In this document: positions 17,855-31,259 of the stretch, piece by piece
How the letters are laid out: every line of letters starts with the position of its first letter
How positions within the stretch are numbered: the stretch's first letter is position 1
Assembly: GCA_948443805.1 (NCBI GenBank)
Contig: CAOJUB010000001.1
Location: 62,001-126,000, forward strand
Length of the DNA stretch: 64,000 nucleotides
Direction: 5' to 3'
DNA from: an uncultured Clostridia bacterium
Lineage (GTDB): Bacteria; Bacillota; Clostridia; Oscillospirales; UBA644
The notes under the pieces: generated by a model
What the model saw: only the letters and a program-made list of their open reading frames with translations
The model's database searches: none
Told to the model about the DNA's origin: nothing
Translations under genes and position numbers: made by a program

Positions 17855-19768
17855 TTGAAAAAGATGTTTTTTTGTGTTGGATTTTTTTGTTTTTCTTTGT
17901 TTTTTCTTTCTTCCGCGCTCTTTTCTTCCGCTGCCGGCGAACCGATTGCCGGATCGGCGCCGACCGTTACGGAACTGTACCCGGGGGTTTCGTCTTCTTC
18001 TTATTCGCTGGCTTCTTCCTCGGCATACGGAACACAGAAAATTACGGTAGTGGAGTTCGATCCGAAGCAGGAAGACCTGTATTTTGACGTAACCAATACC
18101 CGCGCCAACCTGAATAATCTTCGCACGGTCTCCAAGGCGGTTTCTGAATTCAACCAGAATAATAACGCTGGAAAGACGGTCATTGCGGCGCTGAACGGGG
18201 ATATGTGGACGACGGCGTACGCGCATTCCCGGATTGAAGGCAAGGGGACAAGCTACGGCGGATATTCCGATGCTGTTGTGACAAAAGAACTGACGGTTCC
18301 CCGTGGATTTACCATGTATAACGGAGAAATTGTATGCAGCCAGCATATGGTTTTTGAAACGCCGTATGAAGGGGTGTTTCAGTCGTTCGGCATGGCGGCC
18401 GACCGAACGCCGTTACTCGGCCAGATCGATGTGCATATTTCGGTGAAAAATTTGCGTTCGGACCGTACTTTTTCTCCCGACGGGCTCAACCGGCTTCCGG
18501 CCAACGATGCGTTTGTTCTTTATTCAGATAAAGGGCCTGCGTCCAATTATGCACTTTCCGATGCTTTTGAAATAACGGTTGATTGCGACGGTGATTACCG
18601 GATTACCGCCGATTCTGTTTTCCGGGGGAAGGTTACCGGATTATATGCGGCGGGCGGGGCAAAACCTGCCATGCAGGAAAACCGTTTGATTTTGACCTTC
18701 CGGGGGACAAAGGCCGACCTTTTCAAAGAATTTGCCGTCGGCGACGAAATAGAGTTTTCTTTTTCTATCGAAGACCGTATGGGCAATACCGAACAGTGGA
18801 AGACTGTGACGAATGCCGTCGGCGGACATATGCCGCTGATTCTGAACGGCGTTTCCACCGGCCTTGCCGATTCGACAAGATATCCGGCAGCGATTCTGGG
18901 AATCAAAGAAAACGGAAATGTTGTAATGATTATTAACGACGGACGGCAGTCGGGATATAGCGTGGGGCTGAAAATTTCACTCTGGGATGAACTTCTTTCT
19001 GAAATCGGCGTGAAAACCGCCTTCCTTCTCGACGGCGGCGGAAGCGCCGAAATGGTTGCGCTGAACGGGGCGGGGTATTCTTTGGTCAACCGGCCCTGCA
19101 ATAAAAAGGCGGACGGTTCGTACGGTGCGGAGCGGACGGTTGTCAATACGGTATTCCTTTCGTGGCATCAGCATTCGGGCGGGCAGGCAAACTGCGCTTC
19201 CGGCGCGGTGTGTGACGTTTGCGGAGAATCTTACGGTCCGTTGGATTCAGACGCGCATTCCTATCAGGAACAGTCGGTGGCGCCCACCTGTGAGGAAGAT
19301 GGCGGGGTTCTTCATCGCTGCGTGTATTGCGACGATCGGTACCTGACCGATATCCTGCCGGCACTCGGTCATACCGGCGGCACGGCAACCTGCCTTGATC
19401 GGGCGGTTTGCGCCCGGTGCTATAAAGAGTACGGCGAGGTTGATCCCAACGGTCATTTCCTTTCCGGAACCCATTGTTCGTACTGCGGCGCTCAGGCAAC
19501 GCTTTTCCGGTGCGGTGATTTAAATTATGACGGCCGGATTTCGTCGGTCGACGCCGTGCTTTGCAGCCGGCTTCTTGCCGGATGGGATATTTCTGTTCCC
19601 CTGTTTGTTGCCGATATGGACGGAGACGGCCGGTGGTCGGTCGTAGACGGCGTTCTTCTCAAGAGAAGTTTGGCCAGATGGACGGTGCAGTCTAAAATCG
19701 GAGAGGAAAAATATCTTTTTGATACCGTCGTTTCTGCCGCTGCGTTCTTTTTGAGGGCGGCATCCTGA
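17855..19768 (+). CDS. Secreted phosphodiester glycosidase (NAGPA/DUF2233-like) with Cys-rich repeats and C-terminal dockerin
   Basis: TTG start with signal peptide KKMFFCVGFFCFSLFFLSSALFSSAAG; catalytic region VMIINDGRQSGYSVGLKISLWDELLSEIGVKTAFLLDGGGSAEMV; dockerin motifs GDLNYDGRISSVDAVLCSRLLAG and ADMDGDGRWSVVDGVLLKRSLA. Confidence 0.85.
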   Translation: MKKMFFCVGFFCFSLFFLSSALFSSAAGEPIAGSAPTVTELYPGVSSSSYSLASSSAYGTQKITVVEFDPKQEDLYFDVTNTRANLNNLRTVSKAVSEFNQNNNAGKTVIAALNGDMWTTAYAHSRIEGKGTSYGGYSDAVVTKELTVPRGFTMYNGEIVCSQHMVFETPYEGVFQSFGMAADRTPLLGQIDVHISVKNLRSDRTFSPDGLNRLPANDAFVLYSDKGPASNYALSDAFEITVDCDGDYRITADSVFRGKVTGLYAAGGAKPAMQENRLILTFRGTKADLFKEFAVGDEIEFSFSIEDRMGNTEQWKTVTNAVGGHMPLILNGVSTGLADSTRYPAAILGIKENGNVVMIINDGRQSGYSVGLKISLWDELLSEIGVKTAFLLDGGGSAEMVALNGAGYSLVNRPCNKKADGSYGAERTVVNTVFLSWHQHSGGQANCASGAVCDVCGESYGPLDSDAHSYQEQSVAPTCEEDGGVLHRCVYCDDRYLTDILPALGHTGGTATCLDRAVCARCYKEYGEVDPNGHFLSGTHCSYCGAQATLFRCGDLNYDGRISSVDAVLCSRLLAGWDISVPLFVADMDGDGRWSVVDGVLLKRSLARWTVQSKIGEEKYLFDTVVSAAAFFLRAAS

Positions 19769-19829
19769 AAAAAATAAATTTAGATATAGAAGTGAGAGCA
19801 GCCGTTTGTCGGCAGAGGGGAGTTCTGGG

Positions 19830-21224
19830 ATGAAAACAGACGTTGTAATTGTCGGCGCAGGTCCCGCCGGAATTTTTACCGCGTTGGAAATGATACGGAA
19901 AGGCAGCCGGAAAAAAATTACGATTGTTGAGAAAGGACAGCCGGTTGAAAAACGGGTGTGCCCGAAAAGCCGGACAAAAAAGTGTGTAAACTGCAAACCG
20001 TATTGCCATATTACCACCGGCTTTTCCGGCGCCGGTGCGTTTTCCGACGGTAAGCTGTCTCTCAGCTATGAGGTCGGCGGTGATCTTCCGTCCCTGATCG
20101 GCGAGGATTTTGCGCAGGAGACGATTCGGTATGCCGATCAGATTTATCTGGAATTCGGAGCCGATACGCATGTGGAAGGAATCCATAATTCTGCTGAGGT
20201 AAAGGATATCCGGAAACGCGCGATCCAGGCCGGCCTGCGGCTTGTGGACTGTCCGATTCGGCATATGGGAACCGAAAAAGCGCAGGGCATTTATTTTTCT
20301 ATCGAACAATATTTGGCCGAGCATGGCGTGGAAATGCTGTTTGGCTGGGAATGTACAAATTTAATTCTGGAAGATTCGGTCTGCCGGGGCGTTACGCTGA
20401 CCGACGGACGCAAGGAAATGGAAATCCTCAGCGGCCGGACGATTGTCGCTACCGGCCGGCGGGGCGCCGATTGGTTGGAGAAAATCTGCGCCGTTCATCA
20501 TATCGCCCATCAGCCGGGAACGGTGGATATCGGCGTCCGGGTTGAGGTTCGCAATGAGATTATGGAGCGGGTTAACGAGGTTTTATATGAATCCAAACTG
20601 ATCGGATATCCGAAACCCTTTAAAAATAAGGTGCGTATTTTCTGTCAGAATCCGGGCGGTTTTGTCAGTCAGGAAAATTATGATAACGATCTTGCCGTTG
20701 TAAACGGCCATTCGTATAAGGATTTGAAATCGGACAACACCAATCTGGCCATCCTGTGTTCGCACAACTTTAACGAGCCGTTCAATCAGCCGATTTCTTA
20801 TGCGCAGAAGGTCGGGGAACTGACCAACATGCTTGGCGCCGGGCATATTTTAGTGCAGCGTTACGGCGATATTCTCGACGGCAAGAGAACCTGGCCGAAA
20901 GAACTTTCGCAGTCAAATCTCCGGCCGACGCTGCCTGACGCCGTTGCCGGCGATATTACGGCCGCAATGCCGTATCGGGCGATGATCAATATTATTAATT
21001 TTATTCAGGCGGTCGATCATGTGGTTCCCGGCTTTGCATCGACGGAAACGTTGCTGTATTCGCCGGAACTGAAATTTTACAGCAACCGGGTAAAAATGAC
21101 GCCGGAACTGGATACGAGTATTCAGGGGCTTCACTGCCTTGGTGATTCGAGCGGCTGGACCCGCGGCCTGATGATGGCTTCGGTCATGGGGGTTGTGATG
21201 GGCAGAAAACTGGCGGAGGAATAG
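19830..21224 (+). CDS. NAD(P)/FAD-dependent oxidoreductase
   Basis: MKTDVVIVGAGPAGIFTALEM, CPKSRTKKCVNCKPYCHITTGFSGAGAFSDGKL, GDSSGWTRGLMMASVMG. Confidence 0.88.
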   Translation: MKTDVVIVGAGPAGIFTALEMIRKGSRKKITIVEKGQPVEKRVCPKSRTKKCVNCKPYCHITTGFSGAGAFSDGKLSLSYEVGGDLPSLIGEDFAQETIRYADQIYLEFGADTHVEGIHNSAEVKDIRKRAIQAGLRLVDCPIRHMGTEKAQGIYFSIEQYLAEHGVEMLFGWECTNLILEDSVCRGVTLTDGRKEMEILSGRTIVATGRRGADWLEKICAVHHIAHQPGTVDIGVRVEVRNEIMERVNEVLYESKLIGYPKPFKNKVRIFCQNPGGFVSQENYDNDLAVVNGHSYKDLKSDNTNLAILCSHNFNEPFNQPISYAQKVGELTNMLGAGHILVQRYGDILDGKRTWPKELSQSNLRPTLPDAVAGDITAAMPYRAMINIINFIQAVDHVVPGFASTETLLYSPELKFYSNRVKMTPELDTSIQGLHCLGDSSGWTRGLMMASVMGVVMGRKLAEE

Positions 21225-21262
21225 AACTTCGTTTGGATTTGTGAAAAAGAAAGGTTGTTTCT

Positions 21263-23035
21263 ATGATGAAAAAAATAACGGCGTTGTTTCTTTTGATTGG
21301 CATGTTGCTTTCTTTTGCGGCAGGATGCAAAGAATATATCCCCCCTGAATCGGAGATCCGGGAATATGATCCGGACGCGAAACGGGAATGCGTGGAGTAC
21401 CGGGACGAGGGAATTTACGGCTTTGGCGTTTACAGAGATGGAACGGCGGTGATTACTTTCGTAAACGCTTCGGGGGATATTGAGATTCCCTCTTCGGTCG
21501 GCGGATATCCGGTAACGGCGCTCCGGGAAGATTTGTTTTCCGAACGGTCGGATATCACTTCCGTAACGATTCCGGAATCGGTGACGGAGATCGGCGACTA
21601 TGCTTTTTACGGCTGTTCTTCTTTGAATACGGTTACGCTTCCGGCTACAGTTTCGGAAATCGGAACCGGCGCTTTCAATAAAACGCCCTGGCTGGAAAAC
21701 AGCACGGAAACGTTTTTGATTGTCGGCGACGGGATTCTTTTGCGCTATCAGCCGGGTGACGAGACTGGAAAGCCTGCGGTCGAGGTTCCGGAAGGGGTCA
21801 AGAAAATCGGCGCGTACGCTTTTTATTCGACTCCGGTTTCATCGGTCCGGATTCCGGAAGGCGTTACTTCGATCGGCGCTTACTCGTTTCATCATTGCGA
21901 ATATCTGACCACGGTTGCCATTCCTTCCACGGTGACCGAACTCGGTATGGGGGCTTTCAGTAACTGCGGCGCGTTGACGAGGGCGGAAATCCCGGAAGGG
22001 GTCGAGGTTCTGCCGGATGCGGTATTCTCGGAATGTTATTCGCTGTCTTCGGTAAATATCCCGAAAAATACGTATTATATCGGGGATTCTGCTTTTTATG
22101 CCTGCTATCTGGTTTCCGAACTGACGATTCCGAAAACGGTGACGGAGATCGGCTTCGAGGCCTTTACCGATACGGCGTGGGAAAAGAACCTGACCGGGGA
22201 ATTTGTCGTTGTCGGGTATGGGATTTTACTGAAATACAACGGAAATCAGGAAACGGTTCGGATTCCGAAAAAAGTGCTGGAAATTTCGTATGCCTTTAAA
22301 GATAATGACACGGTGAAATATATTCATTTCAGTGAGAATATCCGTCAGATCGGCAAAGGAGCGTTTTATAACTGCAAAAAACTTCTGTCTGTTGAAATAC
22401 CAAATACTGTTAAAAAACTGGGCGCAATGGCATTTTTCGGTTGTGAGAGCTTGAATTCGGCAGTCTTGCCGGAAGAACTTTCCGAGATCGGTTTTGCTGC
22501 CTTTTCCGGATGCAAAAGTTTGGTTTCGGTTAATTTTCCTGACGGGCTTGCGGAAATACCGTCTTCTTGTTTTAAAGAGACTTCGATTTCGGAATTCACC
22601 TTTTCTCCCAATGTCCGGGTGATCGGCAGCAGTGCTTTTGAGGGATGTGAGAAAATCACCTCGCTGACAGTGCCGGAAACGGTAACCGAAATCGGCGACG
22701 ATGCTTTTCATAAATGTACATCACTGGAAACGATTGAGCTTTCCGCGAAAATAGACCGGATCGGGTTGGGGGTATTTCAGTCCTGTACTTCGCTGAAAAC
22801 AATAGTGATTCCCGAGGGGGTTCAGCGGCTGCACCTTGCTTCGTTTTGGAACTGTACTGCTTTGGAACGGATTGTCCTTCCTGCTTCTCTTTCGGAAATT
22901 GGCGCTTACGCTTTTGAGAAATGCGAGAATCTGCAAACGATTTGTTTTGCCGGTACGCAGCCGCAGTGGGAGGCCGTTGCCGTGAACGACAGCAACGATC
23001 TTTCTTCGGTTTCGGTTGTTTATGACTATCGTTAA
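21263..23035 (+). CDS. BspA-type (LRR_5) leucine-rich repeat lipoprotein
   Basis: Lipobox-like LLSFAAGC; repeated SVTIPESVTEIGDYAFYGCSSLNTVTLP-type units. Confidence 0.9.
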   Translation: MMKKITALFLLIGMLLSFAAGCKEYIPPESEIREYDPDAKRECVEYRDEGIYGFGVYRDGTAVITFVNASGDIEIPSSVGGYPVTALREDLFSERSDITSVTIPESVTEIGDYAFYGCSSLNTVTLPATVSEIGTGAFNKTPWLENSTETFLIVGDGILLRYQPGDETGKPAVEVPEGVKKIGAYAFYSTPVSSVRIPEGVTSIGAYSFHHCEYLTTVAIPSTVTELGMGAFSNCGALTRAEIPEGVEVLPDAVFSECYSLSSVNIPKNTYYIGDSAFYACYLVSELTIPKTVTEIGFEAFTDTAWEKNLTGEFVVVGYGILLKYNGNQETVRIPKKVLEISYAFKDNDTVKYIHFSENIRQIGKGAFYNCKKLLSVEIPNTVKKLGAMAFFGCESLNSAVLPEELSEIGFAAFSGCKSLVSVNFPDGLAEIPSSCFKETSISEFTFSPNVRVIGSSAFEGCEKITSLTVPETVTEIGDDAFHKCTSLETIELSAKIDRIGLGVFQSCTSLKTIVIPEGVQRLHLASFWNCTALERIVLPASLSEIGAYAFEKCENLQTICFAGTQPQWEAVAVNDSNDLSSVSVVYDYR

Positions 23036-23057
23036 AGGATAACATGAATATTGTATG

Positions 23058-23100
23058 CTCCGCCGCCTTTCTGTGCAGAAAGGCGGCGGAGTTTTGTCGG
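23058..23100 (+). terminator. Intrinsic terminator after the LRR lipoprotein gene
   Basis: CTCCGCCGCCTTT-CTGTGCAG-AAAGGCGGCGGAG followed by TTTT. Confidence 0.85.
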
Positions 23101-23286
23101 TTTTTCTTTTTTTGCAACACCAATTGTTTTGTCTGTTCCCGGACGGCCGCCTGAACGGCTGCGGTGTTGTCTTTCCCCGTTTGCGCTATGCTTTTTTCCA
23201 AGGAAGGCCGGGCTTCTTTGGGAGGAAATGGAAAACTTTTTTGAAAAATCGGCGGGGGAAATATTTACAAGGGCGAAAAAATGTGG

Positions 23287-23440
23287 TATAATATATGCAG
23301 GAAATCATTGTTTCGCTATGATTTAGCGGCGCTGCCGCATCATGCTACGCATGACCTGTATTATTGACGGCCTCGCAAAAATGTTCTTGCAAGCAAACAT
23401 TTTTGCTTCATGGTATAATAAAGAACAGTAAACTGTTCTT
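23287..23440 (+). repeat. Structured palindromic repeat, copy A
   Basis: TATAAT, 7-bp stem enclosing three hairpins (23295-23361), 11-bp inverted repeat (23375-23406), TGGTATAAT, then AAGAACAG-TAAA-CTGTTCTT; homologous to the reverse complement of 31365-31556. Confidence 0.85.
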
Positions 23441-23466
23441 TATCGTGAACGTGAGGGGAATTTTTT

Positions 23467-23889
23467 ATGGTTCGTTTTTATGATGCAGTAGAAGATTCTT
23501 TGTTAAAATTTGCTGTGATTGTCGCGAAATATCGGGGACAATATGTTTATTGCAAACACCGGAGACGGAATACCTGGGAAATCCCGGGCGGGCATCGGGA
23601 GCCCGGAGAGACGATCGAACAAGCGGCGCGGCGGGAATTGGCAGAGGAAACCGGCGCTGTTTTGTATTCCCTGGTTCCTGTTTGCGTGTATTCTGTTTCC
23701 GCTCCGGATTCGGATCTTTGTCCGGAAACTTTCGGCGCGTTGTATTTTGCGGAAATTGAACGTTTCGACGGGACGCTTCATTGTGAAATTGAAAAAATTA
23801 TGTTCTGCGACCGTCTTCCCGAAACGCTGACGTATCCGGAGATTCAGCCTTTTCTTCTGCGGGAGGTTGAACGAAGACTTTTTTCGTGA
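23467..23889 (+). CDS. NUDIX hydrolase
   Basis: [24 protein letters not shown] matches the Nudix box. Confidence 0.93.
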   Translation: MVRFYDAVEDSLLKFAVIVAKYRGQYVYCKHRRRNTWEIPGGHREPGETIEQAARRELAEETGAVLYSLVPVCVYSVSAPDSDLCPETFGALYFAEIERFDGTLHCEIEKIMFCDRLPETLTYPEIQPFLLREVERRLFS

Positions 23890-23983
23890 AATGAAAATAT
23901 GAAATAGAAAATTGCGGTTTCGGCTGTGCCGGTATCTTTTCCGGCCGACTGAAAGCGAAAAATAAGAAAGGGCGGGGCAGCCG

Positions 23984-24391
23984 ATGAAGAAAGTGGATGA
24001 AACGGTACGGAAAGAAACCGGATATATTGCCGCATGTACGGTCATTTTAAGTATGTTGACGCAGGCGGTGTTTCTGGTGCTGGGTCGCTGGGACATTTCC
24101 GTTCTTTTGGGGAACCTTTTCTGCGGTGGCGTTGCGGTGCTGAATTTTTTCCTTTTGGGGCTGACGGTTCAGTCGGCAATGCAGAAGGAGGAAAAAGAAG
24201 CGAAAGAAACCATGCGTACTTCGCAGCGTCTTCGGACGGTTCTGCTGTTTGTCGCCGCTGTGGTCGGCGTTCTCGTGCCTTGTTTTCATCCGGTTCCGGC
24301 GTTGTTGTCTCTTTTCTTCCCCCGGATCGCCATTCTGTTCCGGCCGTTGTTTATGAAAAAAGAAACGTCCGGGAAACCGGAAAAGGAGTGA
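23984..24391 (+). CDS. AtpI-like small membrane protein at head of the ATP synthase operon
   Basis: Four hydrophobic segments, directly upstream of atpB. Confidence 0.65.
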   Translation: MKKVDETVRKETGYIAACTVILSMLTQAVFLVLGRWDISVLLGNLFCGGVAVLNFFLLGLTVQSAMQKEEKEAKETMRTSQRLRTVLLFVAAVVGVLVPCFHPVPALLSLFFPRIAILFRPLFMKKETSGKPEKE

Positions 24392-24397
24392 TGGGTC

Positions 24398-25598
<1,201 letters not shown>

Positions 25599-25613
25599 AG
25601 GAGACGACTTTTT

Positions 25614-26129
25614 ATGCAAAATCTGGACGTCATATCAATCAATTTATGGCAGATTTTGATTTCTTTATGCAATCTGTTTCTTTTGTTTTTGATTTTGAAA
25701 AAATTCCTGTATAAACCGGTGAAAAAAATGATGGCGCAGCGGCAGGCAGCACTGGATGAACAATATGAGAAAGCGGCCGAAAGCGAACGCGCTGCCGAAA
25801 TGGACCGCAAAGCCTGGGCGGAAAAAATACAGGGGGCGAAGGCGGAAGCCGACCGCCTGGTTAAAACGGCGGAAGCACGCGCCGACCGGCGTTCCGAGCA
25901 GATTGTGGCCAAGGCGAAAGATGAGGCGGACGGAATTCTCCGTGACGCACAGAGCCAGGCAGTTCTGGAAAAGAAAAAGGCCAAGGCCGAGATCAAACGG
26001 GAAATTGTTGACGTTTCTGCTGCGCTGACCGAAAAAATTCTGCGACGCGAGATTTCGGAAGACGACCATCGGGCAATTTTGGATTCAGTCTTGTCGGAAA
26101 TAGGTGAAGAAAATGACGGATATCAGTAA
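25614..26129 (+). CDS. atpF: F0F1 ATP synthase subunit b
   Basis: Single N-terminal TM then a long charged coiled coil; operon position. Confidence 0.93.
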   Translation: MQNLDVISINLWQILISLCNLFLLFLILKKFLYKPVKKMMAQRQAALDEQYEKAAESERAAEMDRKAWAEKIQGAKAEADRLVKTAEARADRRSEQIVAKAKDEADGILRDAQSQAVLEKKKAKAEIKREIVDVSAALTEKILRREISEDDHRAILDSVLSEIGEENDGYQ

Positions 26130-26643
26130 GGAATATGCGTCGGCGTTATTTGAACTGGCACGGGAAATTTCCGCTGAAAAAGAGTTTCTTGAGGCGCTGT
26201 TTCTGATTCAGGCCGCGCTGAAGGAACAGCCGGAATATGTTTCGGTTCTTTCTTCCCCGAATCTTTCGGTGCGGGAAAAAAAATCGTTATTGGAAAAAGC
26301 TTTTGCCTCGTTTGTTCCGGAACCGGTTCTTTCTTTTGCCGAACTGCTTTGTGAAAAAGGGCATATGTCTTGTTTTCATGATTGTGTGAAGGAGTATCAG
26401 GCGCTTTACCAAACATTTTGTTCGGTGTCTTCGGCCAGGGTTGTCAGCGCGGTCGCGCTGACGGAGGAGGAAAAAAGACGTTTGACGGAGAAACTGGAAA
26501 AAATCAGCGGCCATCGGGTGCAGACGCATTATGAAACCGATGAAGCGATTCTAGGCGGCCTGATTGTTTATATGGACGATACGGTTATCGACGGCAGTCT
26601 TCGCCGGCAATTAAAAGACGTAAGGGATGTGATCGGAACATGA
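26113..26643 (+). CDS. atpH: F0F1 ATP synthase subunit delta
   Basis: [13 protein letters not shown] start; [25 protein letters not shown] end. Confidence 0.92.
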   Translation: MTDISKEYASALFELAREISAEKEFLEALFLIQAALKEQPEYVSVLSSPNLSVREKKSLLEKAFASFVPEPVLSFAELLCEKGHMSCFHDCVKEYQALYQTFCSVSSARVVSAVALTEEEKRRLTEKLEKISGHRVQTHYETDEAILGGLIVYMDDTVIDGSLRRQLKDVRDVIGT

Positions 26644-28130
26644 GTACGAATGCGGAAGAGATCAGCAGTATCATAAAAGAACAGATCCGCGCCTATCGTT
26701 CCCGGGCGCAGATGACCGAGACCGGCACGGTGATTCTTGTCGGCGACGGAATTGCCCGGGTGTACGGCCTTCGGAACTGTATGGCCAGCGAACTTCTGGA
26801 GTTTGAGGACGGCAGTTTCGGTATGGCGCAGAATTTGGAGGATGAGACCGTTTCCGTCGCGGTCCTCTCGGACCGGAACGATATCCGGGAAGGTTCTCAG
26901 GTAAAGCGTACCGGAAAGGTTCTTTCCGTACCGGTCGGTGAAGCGCTTCTCGGCCGGGTTGTGAACGCCCTGGGGGTTCCGATCGACGGAAAAGGCCCTG
27001 CCGACTGCAAACAGACCCGGCCTGTTGAATCGGAAGCACCGGGAATTATTGAGCGGCAGAGTGTTTCGGTGCCTCTGCAGACGGGAATTAAGGCGATTGA
27101 CGGCATGATCCCGATCGGAAGGGGACAGCGGGAACTGATTATCGGCGACCGCCAGACCGGTAAAACCGAAATCGCCGTGGATACGATTATCAATCAGAAA
27201 AATACCGGCGTTTTGTGTATTTATGTTGCTATCGGCCAGAAAAGCACTTCTGTGGTGCAGCTGGCAAACGAACTTTCCCGCGCGGGCGCCATGGCTTACA
27301 CGATTATTGTTTCTGCCTCTGCTTCGGAAAGCGCGCCGTTGCAGTATATTGCCCCGTATGCGGGCTGCGCGATGGCGGAGTATTTCCGCGAACAGGGAAA
27401 AGACGTTTTGATTATTTACGACGATTTGTCCAAACACGCGGTAGCCTACCGCGCGCTGTCGTTGCTGATCCGTCGTCCTCCCGGCCGTGAAGCCTATCCC
27501 GGCGACGTCTTTTATCTGCATTCCCGCTTATTGGAACGCGCGGCCTGCGTTGCCCCGGAATACGGCGGCGGGTCAATCACGGCGCTTCCGATTATCGAGA
27601 CGCAGGCGGGGGATGTTTCGGCTTATATTCCAACCAATGTGATTTCGATTACCGACGGTCAGATTTTTTTGGAGACCGAACTGTTCCATGCCGGGATCAT
27701 GCCGGCGATCAACCCCGGAATTTCGGTCAGCCGTGTCGGCGGGTCGGCGCAGCTGAAACCGATGAAAAAAGTTTCGGGGGAATTGAAACTTCTTTATTCG
27801 CAGTATCGTGAACTGCAGTCTTTCGCGCAGTTCGGCAGCGATCTCGACGCCGACACCAAAGCGCGGCTTGCTCTGGGCGAACGAATTGTGGAAGTGCTGA
27901 AACAGAAACGGAATGCGCCGGTTTCGGTCGGTTGCCAGGTTGCCATTCTTTATGCGGTAATTCACGGGTATTTGGACAAAGTTCCGGTTGATAAAGTATC
28001 GGATTATGAACAGCGGCTTTATGATAAAATGCAGACCGAACACCACAGTTTGCTAGAACGTTTTGAAGCCGGTTATTTTGAGGAAAGCGACGAGACTGCT
28101 TTGAAACAGGCGCTCGAAGAAATGGAGTGA
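26640..28130 (+). CDS. atpA: F0F1 ATP synthase subunit alpha
   Basis: [40 protein letters not shown]. Confidence 0.98.
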   Translation: MSTNAEEISSIIKEQIRAYRSRAQMTETGTVILVGDGIARVYGLRNCMASELLEFEDGSFGMAQNLEDETVSVAVLSDRNDIREGSQVKRTGKVLSVPVGEALLGRVVNALGVPIDGKGPADCKQTRPVESEAPGIIERQSVSVPLQTGIKAIDGMIPIGRGQRELIIGDRQTGKTEIAVDTIINQKNTGVLCIYVAIGQKSTSVVQLANELSRAGAMAYTIIVSASASESAPLQYIAPYAGCAMAEYFREQGKDVLIIYDDLSKHAVAYRALSLLIRRPPGREAYPGDVFYLHSRLLERAACVAPEYGGGSITALPIIETQAGDVSAYIPTNVISITDGQIFLETELFHAGIMPAINPGISVSRVGGSAQLKPMKKVSGELKLLYSQYRELQSFAQFGSDLDADTKARLALGERIVEVLKQKRNAPVSVGCQVAILYAVIHGYLDKVPVDKVSDYEQRLYDKMQTEHHSLLERFEAGYFEESDETALKQALEEME

Positions 28131-28134
28131 TTGG

Positions 28135-30604
<2,470 letters not shown>

Positions 30605-30616
30605 AATTGATAAAAA

Positions 30617-30655
30617 AACCGTCGGACGGTAAAAGTCCGGCGGTTTTCTTTTTAT
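30617..30655 (+). terminator. Intrinsic terminator of the ATP synthase operon
   Basis: AACCGTCGGAC-GGTAAAA-GTCCGGCGGTT followed by TTCTTTTT. Confidence 0.85.
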
Positions 30656-30747
30656 TATCACTTATTTATTGCCTTTTGCGATCGCTTGGGTTCTCTTTCT
30701 GCAATATGAACGGTGCGGGCGCATTGTTTTCATGCCTTTGAAGTTGT

Positions 30748-31104
30748 TTATTTTACTTTTATATACTGATTTCCGCAGGCTTTGCAGGTGATTTTCATTT
30801 CATAGTGATCTATTTTTTTGTCCAATAAAGTAATGAGCGGCTCATTGTCTTTTGGACAGCATAATCTGTTTTTTACAAGAATCAATTCTTCGGTGCTGTT
30901 TTTTCCCGGTTTGCTGTCTTCAAAATCGAGTAACGCGCTGCCGTGGCTGCCGCAATGGCATTGATAGTTCAGTTCGAGTCTGTCATACGTGGAATAACAC
31001 AAATAACCGATATTTTCATTGCACGTATCGCAGTACATCCATCCGCCATAATTTGTTGCCAGTCTTGTATTTACCAGTTCTTTATTTTTTACGGTTCTTG
31101 CCAT
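30748..31104 (-). CDS. Small Cys-rich (double zinc-ribbon-like) protein, unknown function
   Basis: CDTC, CHC, CCPKD and CKAC motifs; ATG at 31104 preceded by GAAAGGAAG. Confidence 0.72.
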   Translation of the reverse strand: MARTVKNKELVNTRLATNYGGWMYCDTCNENIGYLCYSTYDRLELNYQCHCGSHGSALLDFEDSKPGKNSTEELILVKNRLCCPKDNEPLITLLDKKIDHYEMKITCKACGNQYIKVK

Positions 31105-31259
31105 GGATTGTCTTCCTTTCTTCAATGGAATCGGGTTGTTTTCCAGCAGGGACATTTTTGCGGTGTGATTTTATATTGCAGCCGTGCTCTGTGCGGAGCG
31201 GCAAGGTCGCAAAGTTGTGCCATACAGGATTTTTCTATACATGCCATGCTGTGCGTTTT

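Noticed and set aside
23295-23361. tRNA gene (cloverleaf-like fold of 67 nt)
   Set aside because: No conserved D-loop or T-loop (GTTCRANNC) motifs, and arm sizes do not fit tRNA.
26568-27521. 317-aa minus-strand ORF opposite atpA
   Set aside because: Entirely antisense to highly conserved atpA; no recognisable domain.
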